A DNA stretch of 64,000 bases from Triparma columacea (taxonomy: Eukaryota > Sar > Bolidophyceae > Parmales > Triparmaceae), in NCBI GenBank assembly GCA_030267965.1, contig BRYA01000097.1, forward strand, positions 1 to 64,000. The letters are read 5' to 3'. Below the pieces are notes generated by a model. It ran no database searches, was not told the origin of the DNA, and saw only the letters and a list, made by a program, of their open reading frames with translations. The translations under genes were made by a program, and so were the position numbers. This document shows positions 21,501-32,687 of the stretch, piece after piece (within the stretch, counting starts at the first letter, position 1; the number at the start of each line of letters is the position of its first letter).

Positions 21501-24500
21501 GACTGCTAGACTCATGTGTTCATAGCTTAGAGCTCACCACCCCCCCTCCACTCACCACAGACCTGCAAGACTTGCGACACTGGAACCTACAATCTAGTTG
21601 AAGGTTCCTTTGGCTGCGACAAGTGCGCTGGTGGAGAGAAGCTCGTTGTCGACGACGCCGGCGCCCGCTGTCTTTCCTGTGGAAACGGCAAGTTCAGTAA
21701 CCCTGGCTCAATGACCTGCGCTACTTGCGAGCACACAGAGGGCTTCGTCTCCAAGGCTGGAAGTGGCACCTGCACATACTGTGGCCCGGGCTTCTTCGCC
21801 GACCTCGCTTCCCACAGCTGCAAGGAGTGCGAGATCGGAAAGTACAGCATTGGGGGGAAGAATGAGTGCGATGTATGCCCTGCTGGAACGGACAACAAGG
21901 TTGCTGCCACAGGATGTGCTCCTTGCCCACCAGGAACCATCGCAGTTAGCGATGCTTGTGTTGAGTGCGAGAAGGGAGAGTATGCAGAATTTGCTGCTAC
22001 TTCTTGCTCTGCCTGCTCAGGAGAGGGAGAGTACTCAACAGAGAAAGGACAGGCCGCATGCTCCACAGCACCAGCAGGCTTCAAGCCCATCTCTGAGACT
22101 GACCGCTCGGGAATCGTGGCTTGCCCCGCCGGGACATTCTCAATTGGGGGCAAGACGAGCTGCACAGCCTGCCCCGCTGGCAAGTACTCAGAGAAAAATC
22201 TTACAAGGTGAGCATGGGCGCGAATCATACACTCCAGCTCACAAATGCCGGCTCACAAACGCAAACTTTCTCGCTCTTCTGTTCGCTCACCTCAGCTTCT
22301 GCCAGACAGTCCCTGCAGGCTATAAACCCTCCTCCAACCGGACTTCCTTAACAATCTGTCCCAAAAATACCTTTTCTATTGGAGCCAACGACACGTGCAC
22401 AACCTGCCAAGAAGGAACTTTTTCCAGGATTGGTGCTTCCTCCTGCCTCCCCTGCCCCCAGCACGAGACCCCAAATGAGGATACGCAATCTTGCGACTGC
22501 ATGCCGTCCTTCTCCAGAATAGGTGATGGCGACACATGTACCTGCAAGGCCGGGGAGACCCTGATGGGTACCTCCTGCGAACCCTGCGAGAAGGGGAAAT
22601 GGAAGTCATCAATTGGCGTCACCAGCTGCTCTCGTTGCGAGGACACTCTCAAGGGGTCCATCACTGAGAAGCCTGGTTCAACCTCTTCGTCTTCCTGTAT
22701 CTGTCCCTCCCGTACCTACGACGATGGGAAGGGCTCCTGCGTTCCAATTGAGGAGGGAATGAGGGAGGATCTCTCTGGCATGACGCTCGCTTCTTTGTCC
22801 CTCGAGGAAGGTTTTTGGAGAACCAGCGAAAAGTCGGACGACGTCCGCCCCTGCATCACCCCAGAAGCCTGCACTGGCGGCAACAACACTGAGAGCATGT
22901 GCCGCGATGGACACACTGGCCCTTACTGCGCCCTCTGCAAGGACGACTATAACCTAGACCCTTTCATGCTTTGCAAGCAATGCAGCGAGAGCAAAAACGA
23001 TCTTGCTTTCACCGTCCTCGCTTTCGTGCTATTTGCCTTGATACTTCTCGGCGGGTACATGCTCCTTAAAAAGAAACTGAGTAGAGGACGAAGGGGGAAG
23101 GAGGTTTGGAAGAGGTGTAAGAATGGGGTGAAGATTTTGTTTGCTTCCGGCCAGATCACAGCATCCCTCCCCAACGTCGTCCCGCAAGTGTCTCTCCCTG
23201 AGAACTTCAAAGAGGTAGTGGCGGCATCACAGTTCCTCAACTTCAACATGTTCACGCTCGTCCCCATGGGCTGCTTCACAGGGGGAGGCTTCAACTTCTA
23301 CGTCAAGTCCGTGGCTCTGACCATGTCTGTCGTCATGGTGATCGCGACACTTTCCCTCCTGGCATTCTTTAAGAAGAGGCCCAACCTGTACACCGCTGCT
23401 ATCGCCATCACGTACCTCACCCTTCCCACCATAACAACGACTGTCTTTGGTATGTTTCCTTGCGATGATTTTGATGACGGTACCTACTCTCGCCTAAGAA
23501 GCGACTTGAGCATCGACTGCGGAGCGGGGGGTAGGGGAGCTTGGCAGGCGTATGGCTACTTGATGATAGGGATCTTCCCAGTCGGGGTGCCTTTAATGTA
23601 CTCGGTCCTCCTCTACCGCATGAAGGACAGGTTGATGGGAGAAGATAGGATGAACGACGAGAAGCTCAGAGGGATATTGTTCTTGTGGGAGCCCTACAAG
23701 AAGGAGTACTGGTGGTGGGAGGTGTTCGAGACCCTGAGGAGGCTCGCAATGACTGGTCTGCTTTCTACCATTGATCCAGGTTCCTTCACGCAGATCAGCA
23801 GTGGCTTGATGATGGCAAGCTTGTACACTGTCCTCCTGACTTGGGCAAGGCCCTTTGCCGAGCTGAGGGACAACATGATTGCGGTGCTTTCCGGCGTGCT
23901 TCTTATGCTGACACTTACCTCAGCGTTCCTGATGAAGTCGCAGAAGCTTGTGGAGGACAACTATGAAGCCCTGGGAATGGGTGCAGTCTTGATCACCGCA
24001 ACGGTGCTCATAATTGTACTGTTCATTGCATGGGCGTGGTACTCATTCAACGACCTTAGCACTAGCAACGGAGGAATGGCTGCAAGAGCTTTTAAAAGTT
24101 CGCTCAAGCCGAGGTCAGGAAGTAACGAAGGGGCAGGAGAGGGGATCGAATTGGGAGAGAGGAGCGGTAGCGAGTTCTTGAGTGATAACCCCATGAACGT
24201 AGTTGCTGAAACTGAGGAGGGGGGTGGGGAGGTTGGGGTTGGTAAGGGGGGTGAGGTTTTGGGGAAGGCCAAGAACCCGTTGATGGGAGATCGGGGGGGG
24301 AGAGGGGGAAGAGGGGGAAGAGGGGGAAGGGGGGGGAGAGGGCGGGGGGCACTCAAAAGGCCTTCCCACAATGACCCTTTGGTGACTTCATCGTCTGCTG
24401 CTTCTGCGGTTGCAACTGCGGGTGAATCTGCAGAGACCACAACGCAAATGGAATTGCAACCACATGCGTGGGAGATGCACACGCAAGAAGGCACTGGGTA

Positions 24501-24612
24501 CGATTTCTACTTCAACAAAATCACGGGGCAGACATCATGGGAGAAACCGGAGGGATTCGGGGAGGGGGGGGGGTTGAAGACGGATAATGAAGATGTCCCA
24601 CACCAACATTGA
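18550..24612 (+). CDS. Giant Cys-rich (ephrin-receptor/GCC2-GCC3-like) multi-pass membrane protein with C-terminal WW domain
   Basis: Seven exons: 18550-19324, 19391-19600, 19699-20787, 20896-21078, 21141-21478, 21561-22207, 22296-24612; all six junctions keep frame, 1852 residues. There are hydrophobic segments near 108-130, 403-425 and 475-491. A beta-helix-like stretch follows (GGGVNIW..., NNRATSSTFGGGAIYISSS), then about 13 Cys-rich repeats of the C-x2-C, C-P-x-G-x-Y/F type (about 720-1250) as in ephrin-receptor-like/GCC2-GCC3 domains. Residues about 1316-1670 hold some seven to nine membrane helices. The cytosolic tail has a Gly/Arg repeat and a WW domain at about 1804-1836 (WEMHTQEGTGYDFYFN, TGQTSWEKPEGF), which would bind Pro-rich ligands. 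Architecture suggests a cell-surface sensor or adhesion protein. Exons 1-3 could be a separate upstream gene, but continuous frame across every junction argues for one. Confidence 0.8.
24295..24345 (+). repeat. Gly/Arg-Gly coding repeat (GGGGGAAGA-type)
   Basis: Five or so 9-base units encode GRGGRGGRG in the cytosolic tail of the Cys-rich membrane protein. RGG-like stretches often bind RNA or are methylated; here it is only a short low-complexity linker. Confidence 0.7.
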
Positions 24613-24876
24613 ACGTTTCAAAGCTAATAGTATTTTCGAATATAGAGGAGGAACTCGACAGTAACCATGGCGAGTGAGTTGCTACGAATCAGCTGACCGG
24701 TTATGGGTTGTTGTGAGTAGGGGAGGATTAAGGGCAAATTGTGGCCTTGGCTAAACTTGCGATGTTAGATTGAAAAGTTACTTTTTTTTAGATGGAAAAC
24801 AGGTTATTTCGTTCTTTTCTCGCACAACCATGTTTCTCGCCTCCTCCTTCTCCCAAGTTCCCTGTACAGTATCTTT

Positions 24877-26168
24877 TTAACTTTCCATAGCCCCCTCGTT
24901 TTGATAAGTGAAGCCTTGGAAGTTGCTCTTCTCCTTGGCCGTCTCGCTCATGTGGCTCGTGACGACACTGTCCACAGCCCTCTCGCTGGTGAACTCTGCG
25001 TCAAAGTTGGTTGCGTCTGTATCATTGCGCCCTGCGGGGGGCTTGAACTCGGGAGTGTACTCCTTGGCCATGACACGGTCGAAGTCGAGGCTCTTGAAGA
25101 AGTCGGCGTTCTTGATTTCGTCAGTTCCTCCAGGCCCTGAGCCAAGGCGCTCTTCCACCTTGCGCTGCAGGAGGCCCCTGAGGATTGTCTTGGAGTCGTC
25201 AGATAGGTAGGAGGGGAACCTAAGAGGGGCGCAGAGAATCTTGTGGTACATCTTCTGAATGTTGGTGTCATAGAAGGGAGGGAGGCCGCAGAGCATCTCA
25301 TAAAGGAGAGTTCCGAAGGACCACCAATCGACAGACTTGCCGTGTCCCTTGTTGTCTAGAATCTCAGGAGCCAGGTACTCGGGGGTACCGCAGAAGGTCT
25401 TGGTACCTCCCTCGGCTCCAGGGCCAGTGATGCCATCCTTGGAAAGGCCAAAGTCGGTAAGGCGGATGTGTCCCTCGAGATCGACAAGGATGTTCTCGGG
25501 CTTGAGGTCGCGGTAGATTATGTTGCTAGCATGCAGAGCACCAAGGGCGAGGGTGATCTCCGCGCCCATGAGCTGGGCCCGAGGCTCGGAGAACCTCCTG
25601 TGTTTCTTGAGCCAGAAGAAGAGCTCTCCTCCACCCATGTAATCAAGGACCATGTAAAGCTTGTCTTCCGACTGGAAGGCGTAAATAAGATTCACAAGGA
25701 AAGGGTGCTGGATGTTCTGGAGAATGTTTCGCTCAGTGGCAGTGTGGAGGAGCTGGTTACGCTTGATAAGAGCAGCCTTCCTCAATGTCTTCATGGCAAA
25801 CAGAGTCCCATCGCCTCCCTTCTTCTTAACTAGCATAACCTTTCCGAAAGATCCCTTTCCGAGGACCTTGATGAGCTCAAAGGAGTCAATTGAAAGCTTC
25901 TTGTTACCCTCAGTGGTGAACTTGGAGTCAAGGGTGATTGTCATATCGACAGTGTCACCGGCCTCTGTAAGTTTAGGGCAAGGGTAGGGAGGAGAGGGGG
26001 GTTAAGGGCCGGGGATTTGAGGATGGGGGGCAAAAATCCTCAAAGATCTGTAGGAAGTCCGGGATTTGTGCCAACTGCTTGCTCACCTGATTCATCATAG
26101 TCGGCTCCGGCGGCAGCTTTTCCCTTGTCCGCCTTGGCCTTCTTGGCCTTGCTCATTTTAGTACCCAT
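24877..26168 (-). CDS. AGC-family serine/threonine kinase (PKA/AKT/S6K-like)
   Basis: Exons 26087-26168 and 24877-25964 (minus), phase-1 junction DYDES|EAGDTVDM; 389 residues. The N-terminus is MGTKMSKAKKAK, with Gly2 and Ser6 as in N-myristoylation sites, followed by a Lys-rich patch, so membrane anchoring is plausible. Kinase domain about 55-320: GKGSFGKV loop, FAMKTLRK lysine, HPFLVNLIYAFQ, YRDLKPENILVD catalytic loop (the AGC-typical YRD), DFGLSK, activation-loop TFCGTPEYLAPE and SVDWWSFGTLLYEML. The C-terminal AGC extension contains DFDRVMAKEYTPEFKPP and a hydrophobic motif FQGFTY (about residue 376), where Thr takes the phosphorylation position. This makes it a target for a PDK1-type kinase. 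No PH or C2 domain is present, which separates it from animal AKT and PKC. Exact subfamily not resolved. Confidence 0.93.
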
Positions 26169-26487
26169 GGCGCTGCGAGGAGTGAAGAGGTGGGGGTTAA
26201 TTTGAGACGACTCTAACTGTTCTCGTCGCCGGAAGATCCTGTAATATGTCGCTATCGCATAAAGATGGGGCCTATTTTTGGAATTAGGGGGGGTTATTGA
26301 TCGGGGAGGAAGGCGGAGTGGGGATAAACGGGGAGGAGAGGGGGCGGTGTACCTTGTGTTCTTTCCAATTTGTTGAGTGATGGAATTTTTCAGAAAACAA
26401 AGATCGGAAAAGCTGTTTTCGGATTTCATTTCTATTCTTTTGTTTATGTTGCGCCCCCCGCCCCCCCCACACTCAACTCGGGGGCAA
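26169..26487. other. Intergenic region, AGC kinase promoter side
   Basis: 319 bases between the AGC kinase start and the stop of the upstream transporter gene, both on the minus strand. It holds AT-rich patches around 26370-26440 and a C-run at 26454-26470. No further feature recognised. Confidence 0.5.
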
Positions 26488-29400
26488 CTATGCGCTAACG
26501 AGGACAGCGCTCTCCTCCCCTTCTCCCCTTCGCACCTCCTTCTCCTTCCGTCTCTGTTCCAAGTCAACTCTAATTTCTGGCAAGCTCCTGGGCCACCAGC
26601 TCTGGGACCTCGTGACACCGAGAAGGATGGGAACAAGGACGGTCCTCACCACAAAGGTGTCAATGAGGACACTGACGACGAGGATGAAGGCTGTCTGGTT
26701 GAGCAGGAGCTGCGACGAGGGGTGCAGGCGGGTGAATTGTGAAAAAGGTCAGATACAATGAATTTTGCGCGTATATTGTACTGGTCTGCACCGCGCACGC
26801 GCTAGATAGCCGTCACTACCGCTCCTCCGTATCTCGCTTGCCCCCCCCCCCTCCCCTCCCCCCCCCCTCGCATCTCACCTCCTCGCTCATAAGGAGCCCG
26901 GCAAATGCCAAGGCCATGATGATTCCCGCGCACGTTATGACGCTTCCTGTCTTCCAAACTCCCGCTAGGACGGCCGAGTCGTCCGAGTAGCCCTCCTCCC
27001 TGAACTCGAGGACCCTGGAAATCAGGAAGACGTCATAGTCGAGGCCAAGGCCGACGACTATGGAGAAAGTCATGACGGGGGGCAGCCAGGAGATCTCGCC
27101 AGTCTTGGACATGCAGGCTAGGCCGAGGGGGTCGAAGATCCCGTCCTGGTAGATGAGGACTGTGAGCCCGAAGACAAACATTAGGGTAAGGGCGATGCTT
27201 ACGACACTCCTAATCGGGACTACGACGCTCCTGAAGAACACCCCCATGAGCACAAACACAGTGGCCAAAGTTGCGGTGATGAGGACAGGGAAGACGTCGT
27301 AGACCTGCGTGACTGCGTCGTACTCTATGCCCGCCCCGTCCACGAAGTAAACCTTAATGCCCATGAGTGATCCTGAGGCCTCGAGGTCGGCGACAATATC
27401 CCTGGCTGAGACTAGCCAGTCCGTGCCGTCGTTGGAGAAGGGGTCGACGTTGAGGATGGTGGTAGCGTAGGTGGCGCTAGCACTTTCGAGATTGTCGTTT
27501 GCCGTCGAGGAGAGGAGGTAGAGGGAGTTGGCCGCCTCAATCATCTCGGGGGTCAGCCCTTCCTGGGAGATTATAAACTGACAGGCAACGGAATCAGCAC
27601 CTAGGCTACCATCGGGGCCGCAGCGCGAACTGAAGGCGTGGGCCTCCACGTATTCTTTGTATGATACAGAGAGACCACCGGCCTGAGCGATACCATTGAA
27701 ATACTGAGGTCCATTGGTAGCGGGGAGGCCCTGCAGCTTATTTATGACTTCGTGCATCACTGTGAAGGTCTCGTTAGTTCCAACTTTGCCCAGTCTCAGG
27801 TCTTCTGCCTGAGGGGGTGGAGCGGCGCGATTTTAGAAGGGGTAAGTTTTACGAAGCGTGCATGAATGTTTTGAGATGATAGGCAGTAATGATCCTCACC
27901 TCCTCTATAATGGTCTCGTTCGTGAGTCCAGTCGCGTCGAACATGACTTTATACGGGCTGAGCGTTCCTGCCCCAAATAGAGTCCCCATATCGTCAAACG
28001 TCTGCAGGCTTGGCGAGCTCTCGGGGAGCAGGAGGTCAAAACCGATAGATGTCTTGAGCTTGGTGAAGTTCAAAATTACGGGCATCATGAGGCCGATGAA
28101 CACCATGAGTACGGGGACACCGATCCTCCTGTCCAGAAGCCTTCGGCAGAGCCTGTACCAGAGTGATTCGTACATGAGTTTCTCGTCGAGCTGTTTGTAC
28201 CTGGCCTCCCTACCAATCAGGGATCCCGACTCGTCCTTGATCCCCATCTCCCCCATCTCCTCCATGCGTCTCTCCTCCTTCTTGAGCATGCTCCCCACTC
28301 CCCTGCTGCTCCCGTCCTCCGCGCAGCAAACCTTGGCGGCCCAGCCCTTGGGGCGGAGACAGTACTCGCCGGCGGCAGTGTAGAGGAAGGCGGGGGTTAG
28401 GGTGAGGTTCACGAGTAGGGCTGTCAGGATGGAGACTGTGGCGCCCACGCCGACGGACCGGAGCATCTCCATTGGGAAGAACAGCATTCCCGCGAAGCAC
28501 ACGCACAGCGTGCTCCCGCTCGCCACGATGGTGTGTCCCGCGTGTTCCACCATGTTCTCTACCGCCGCCTCTGTCGTCCTTCCCGCGGCGACCTCGTCCT
28601 GGACGCGGCTGAGGAGGAAGAGACTGTAGTCGACGGACATGGCGATTACGAGGGACATCATTACGGAGGGGGTGAAGGAAACGACTTGGGTGGACAGTGC
28701 GAAGGGGCACATTATCGCAAAGGCGAAGATTATGGTGAGGAGGATGTTGGTGATAGGGATTATCATTATTGGTACACTGCCCAGGACAAAGGCTAAGGTT
28801 AAGAGAGCGAGGGGGAGGATGGTTGTGTCCATGCGAGAAAGATCCTGGGATGGGGGAGGATGGAGCGAAGGGAGAGGGGAGAGGGGAGAGGGAAGGGTCC
28901 GTGGTTAGTTCATACCCCATGTTGAAACCTGAGCTTCCCGTTCCCCTCTCTCACCTCCTCCACGCCGTCTAGAATGTCGTACTGGAAGAGTTCGACCCCC
29001 GTAATCCCCGCGTCCACCTCCTCCCCGAACTGCTTCTCCAGGTCTTCGTAGTTCTCCCCCCAGCTAATTTCCCCGTTGACAAAGTCCCTCATGTTCAGCA
29101 CGTAGTCTGACTTCAAGTCACACACGTAGTTTATGCTCACGATCGTGGCGGTTGAGTCGGAGTTAACGAGCGAGGACGCGATGGTGGAGTAGTCTTTTGA
29201 GAGGGTGTAGTAATCCAGTATGGTGGAAGGGCGAGCGCAGGAAGAGGAAAGGGTGTTGGAATAGTTGGTAAGGGCAGAGACGAAGGTGGCCGCGGGGTGA
29301 GATGCGGTTATTGGGGAGGAAGTGTTCTTGCTCTGTGGTAGTGGGGGGAGGGGGGAGGAGAGGAGGGGGGATAGTTCGTTAATATTTGTGCTGTTAACAT

Positions 29401-29782
29401 CCGTGTGCTGTTCCCCCTCTACATTGCCGCCCCTGAGGGACAATCCCTTCCTCACCTTGAGCAGAACGACCATGTCTATCCCCCCCTCCCCTCCGTAGAG
29501 CTCGCTGTACCTATCCTCCGCGTCCCCGCTCATGCTGTCCGTAGGAGCCACGAAGCTGCTGTCAGTGTTGGGGGTGAAGTTCCTGGTAGGCCAGGCCAGA
29601 CAGGCGCAGGCTAGGATGAAGTATAGTAAGAGGATTGTCTTGGGATAGAGTGATATGGGGCGAAGGAAACGCTGCGTAAGAGTTGGTTTCGAGTTGGTGT
29701 ATTTGGAGCTGGAACTGCTCGTTGAGGATGTTGCGGAGGAGGAGGGGGGGGATAGGAGATGCGATGTTAATGAGCTCTCCAT
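26488..29782 (-). CDS. RND-superfamily / MMPL (sterol-sensing-domain) transporter
   Basis: Exons (minus) 28955-29782, 27900-28844, 26879-27808, 26488-26709; every junction is phase 0; 974 residues. A Ser-rich N-terminus precedes TM1 (TILLLYFILACACLAW). A first large extracytosolic loop follows, then TM bundle I in exon 2 (ILTIIFAFAIMCPFAL; SMSVDYSLFLLSRVQDEV, the RND GxxxDY-type motif). TM7, a second large loop, and bundle II in exon 3 (FSIVVGLGLDYDVFLISRVLEF) follow, with a last helix pair completed in exon 4 (QTAFILVVSVLIDTFVVR). Two equivalent halves with D-Y motifs are diagnostic of RND exporters such as MmpL, Patched and NPC1-like proteins. Substrate probably a lipid or sterol, not predictable. 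All three donors share the flank GAGGAG|GTGAG. Confidence 0.92.
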
Positions 29783-30124
29783 AGTTGGTGTTTGACTGAC
29801 AAGACTGACGTTTTGTGCGTGTATGAAGTCTTAGAGGAGTTTTAGAGGGTCTTAATAGGAGTCTTCGGGGAGTCTTGGCGCTCCGAGGGGTTGTTGTTGT
29901 TGTTGATGATTTTGTACGTATTTAAATGGGGTTTTTGCGTTAGTTGAGTATCAAATGTGAATATTGTAGAAAGTTAAATAAATTAGACGAAAAATGAGAC
30001 TTAAAATGGACACAATAAGAAACTTCTTCCTTCTTGCAAATTTGCCCAAAAGAGGTGATGAGGAGAAAGGCCCAAGACCAACTTCAGCTGCTGCAAAAGC
30101 TGACTGCAAAAAAGGTCTTCAAAC
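29783..30124. promoter_or_regulatory. Divergent (bidirectional) promoter region, MMPL transporter / SDHB
   Basis: 342 bases separate two start codons facing away from each other. The region becomes AT-rich around 29910-30010 and carries a (GTT)n run at about 29893-29903. No specific promoter motif could be called. Confidence 0.5.
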
Positions 30125-31436
30125 ATGCTCAGCGCTCTGTCTCGGGTCGGTCGGGTAAGCCATGCCTCTAATCTATCTTATTATGCAGTTTGCCGAACAT
30201 CAACAATCCAAGTTCATCCTCATGAGAGTTGAAATCAGGCCAAGGAACCCATCTCTACGACCGGGATTCAGCATTGATTCTTCCCCATATCGTCATCTAT
30301 AGCTCATATTTACCTCATTTTCTCATCCTACAAACTAACCCTTTCCATTATCCCACTTATATTCCCTCAAATCCTCCTGCAGACCCTGGGAAATAGGACA
30401 TCAAGTCTTCAGCCGATTGCCGGGTCAATTAGAGGCCTCTCCTCCCTCAAGGTTGAGTCCGTTCAAGCTGAGGAACACATCAAGTACTTTAAGATATATA
30501 GGTGGGACCCGGACTCGGGAAAGCAGGTGAGATCAATGATAGGGAAGAGGGGGAGAGGTGAAGAATTGACAAGTTCCCACGATGGGGGGGGGTGACTGGA
30601 AGTGAAATAGGAAAAGAGAGTGGCACCAAACTGGTTGCTGTGGGGATGCGCGCTTGAACAGCGCTTAGTTGGTGAACTGCAGTTCCAGCGGCCTTCTACA
30701 GCTCGTGATTTTATGCTTGGTTGATATTTTATCACTTTCCACTAACCCCATTCCCCCCCCCTCACCCCTCCCACTCCAGCCCTACCTCTCCACCTACCCT
30801 GTCAACCTGAACGAGTGCGGTCCTATGGTCCTCGACGCTTTAATAAAGATAAAAAACGAGCAGGACCCCACCCTGACGTTCCGCCGTTCTTGTCGTGAGG
30901 GCATCTGCGGTTCCTGCGCCATGAACATCAACGGTTCCAACACCCTCGCCTGCCTCTGCTACATCGATAAGGGCACCGACGCCTCTAAGATCTACCCCCT
31001 CCCGCACATGTACGTCGTCAAGGACCTCGTGCCTGACATGGGCAACTTTTATGAGCAATACCGTTCCATTGAGCCCTGGCTGCACTCCAAGGACGGTAAG
31101 GCCGAGGGTCAGGCCGAGTTCCTCCAGACGAAGGAGGACCGCAAGAAGCTCGACGGCATGTACGAGTGCATTCTCTGCGCCTGCTGCTCCACCTCCTGCC
31201 CCTCCTACTGGTGGAACGCCGACAAGTACCTAGGCCCCGCCGTCCTCATGCAGGCCTACAGGTGGATCGAGGACAGCAGAGACGACAGCACGAGGGAGAG
31301 GCTGGAGCAGCTGGACGACAGCTTCAAGCTGTACAGGTGCCACACCATCATGAACTGCAGCAAGGTATGCCCTAAGCACCTCAACCCAGGAAAGGCCATT
31401 GCAAGCATCAAGAAGAGAATGACGGAACTTCATTAA
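30125..31436 (+). CDS. SDHB: Succinate dehydrogenase iron-sulfur subunit, mitochondrial
   Basis: Electron-transferring subunit of respiratory complex II, passing electrons from the FAD subunit to ubiquinone. Exons 30125-30154 (10 codons), 30383-30526, 30780-31436; phase-0 junctions; 276 residues, the normal family length. The N-terminus [19 protein letters not shown] is Arg/Ser-rich without acids, as in a mitochondrial presequence. Cluster ligands visible: CREGICGSC plus a later C for [2Fe-2S]; [16 protein letters not shown] for [4Fe-4S]; [18 protein letters not shown] for [3Fe-4S]/[4Fe-4S]. The tiny first exon carries only the start of the presequence; its choice rests on frame and splice sites. 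Shares an upstream region with the divergent transporter gene. Confidence 0.96.
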
Positions 31437-31663
31437 AGGTGAAGGGGGGTGCGCGGGAGGGGGGGCAGGGGGGGGCGGATTAAGTGACGAATATGCAGGA
31501 TTTTACGACGATGAGATTTTCAACAATCTAGTGTCACAAGTCCCCTTGATAAAAGCTCACTTGTTTTCATGAAGAAAAGGAAGGAGGATTTTACTACGCT
31601 ACTGTTGCTCCCCTCCCTCGGGTTTTCGTCGCCTTACCCCCCCACCCCCTTTCCACCTTACTT

Positions 31664-32461
31664 TTAGCAAACCTTCTTTCCCCCAAACACGCTCTTAAAC
31701 CACTGTTCTTCCCCCCCCCCCCTATCTGTCGGTATCCCAAAGTTCTCTATCTTCGGGTGTTTAACATACCTTATCCTCCTCCCCTTGCTCCCCTTCCTGT
31801 CCACCTCCTTCCCTCCCTTCTTCCTCTTCTTCCCCTTACCCAAACCATCAGGCGTGGGTGAGCCCCCATCTCCCTGAGAGATCCCGCGGACGTACTCGAC
31901 CAATAGGTCCTTGTAGAGGCGCTCGTCCTCCCAGGCGCTCCCTCTCTTACGCTCGGAGGTCTCGTTTACCTGGGACCAGAAGGAGGCACCGATTACGGAA
32001 CCAGAGGAGAGGGTTAATGTTAGAGACTTCTGACGGGAGGTCAAGATGGAATCCCAGTAAGCACGGCAGCGGGAGTAAGCGGGGGGGGAGGAGGGCGAGT
32101 CCGAGTCTGAGTCTGAGTCCGAGTCTGAGTTCGAGTCCAAGTTATCATCTTGGCCTTGTTCTGCTGAGGGAAGGACTGAGTTGTTACATATCCTCATTAG
32201 CTCCCTAAGCGTACCCTCTACCTCTTCGTTGACATTAATAATATCCTCGCTGCCCTCCCCTTCCATAAATTCCCTAACCCCTCTCCCCCCCACCTCCTCC
32301 TCATCCTCCACATCTCCGACCCTCCCACTCTTCATCAATTCCTCCTCCAATTTCTTGATTGCGACCCTTAAACCTGTCATTGACTTGACTAATTCGACGT
32401 GCTTAACGACAGTCATTGATTGAAGGACTGATTTAGACGACGAGGAGGAGGTAAGAGACAT
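31664..32461 (-). CDS. AATF/BFR2 (TRAUB) family ribosome-biogenesis protein, short form
   Basis: 265 residues from the ATG at 32461 (MSLTSSSSSKSVLQSM); a codon further upstream (32518) is not needed. The N-terminal helix (KHVELVKSMTGLRVAIKKLEEELMK) fits the AATF leucine-zipper domain. The centre has an (SD)n acidic run. The C-terminus KGRRIRYVKHPKIENF, then IPTDRGGGEEQWFKSVFG, matches the TRAUB domain of BFR2/AATF, a nucleolar factor for 40S rRNA processing (ANN complex). DERLYKDLLVEYV before it matches the DDSDFYQQLLREL region. A basic GKGKKRKKGGK stretch looks like a nucleolar signal. The long acidic N-terminus of yeast and animal homologues is absent; no upstream exon was found in the 226 bases before the next gene. 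Confidence 0.78.
   Translation of the reverse strand: MSLTSSSSSKSVLQSMTVVKHVELVKSMTGLRVAIKKLEEELMKSGRVGDVEDEEEVGGRGVREFMEGEGSEDIINVNEEVEGTLRELMRICNNSVLPSAEQGQDDNLDSNSDSDSDSDSDSPSSPPAYSRCRAYWDSILTSRQKSLTLTLSSGSVIGASFWSQVNETSERKRGSAWEDERLYKDLLVEYVRGISQGDGGSPTPDGLGKGKKRKKGGKEVDRKGSKGRRIRYVKHPKIENFGIPTDRGGGEEQWFKSVFGGKKVC
32095..32150. repeat. Coding (SD)n hexanucleotide repeat
   Basis: Six-base GAGTCY/GAGTTC units on the plus strand encode Ser-Asp repeats in the AATF-like protein on the minus strand. Acidic Ser-Asp runs are common CK2 targets in nucleolar proteins. Confidence 0.85.
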
Positions 32462-32687
32462 TGGAAAAGAGATCAACCCGACTGGAGGGGGGATATTTAA
32501 TGGTTGGGGCAATAACAAGTCAGAGGAATAGATGTAGAGGAGTGACGAACAATGTAGAACCTGGAAAGATGATAAGAACGGCTGATTATCAATGTGTCAA
32601 GTTTTTTAGTTGATTGAGAGATTGGCCAAAGTGGTGGCCTTCCCAAAATCTGAATTCCGAAATAATATATACAATCTCCTTATCGCT

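Noticed and set aside
26040..26636. 198-codon minus-strand frame starting upstream of the AGC kinase
   Set aside because: Only its last part (MGTKMSK...) is the kinase first exon; the upstream part overlaps the transporter's last exon and the spacer.
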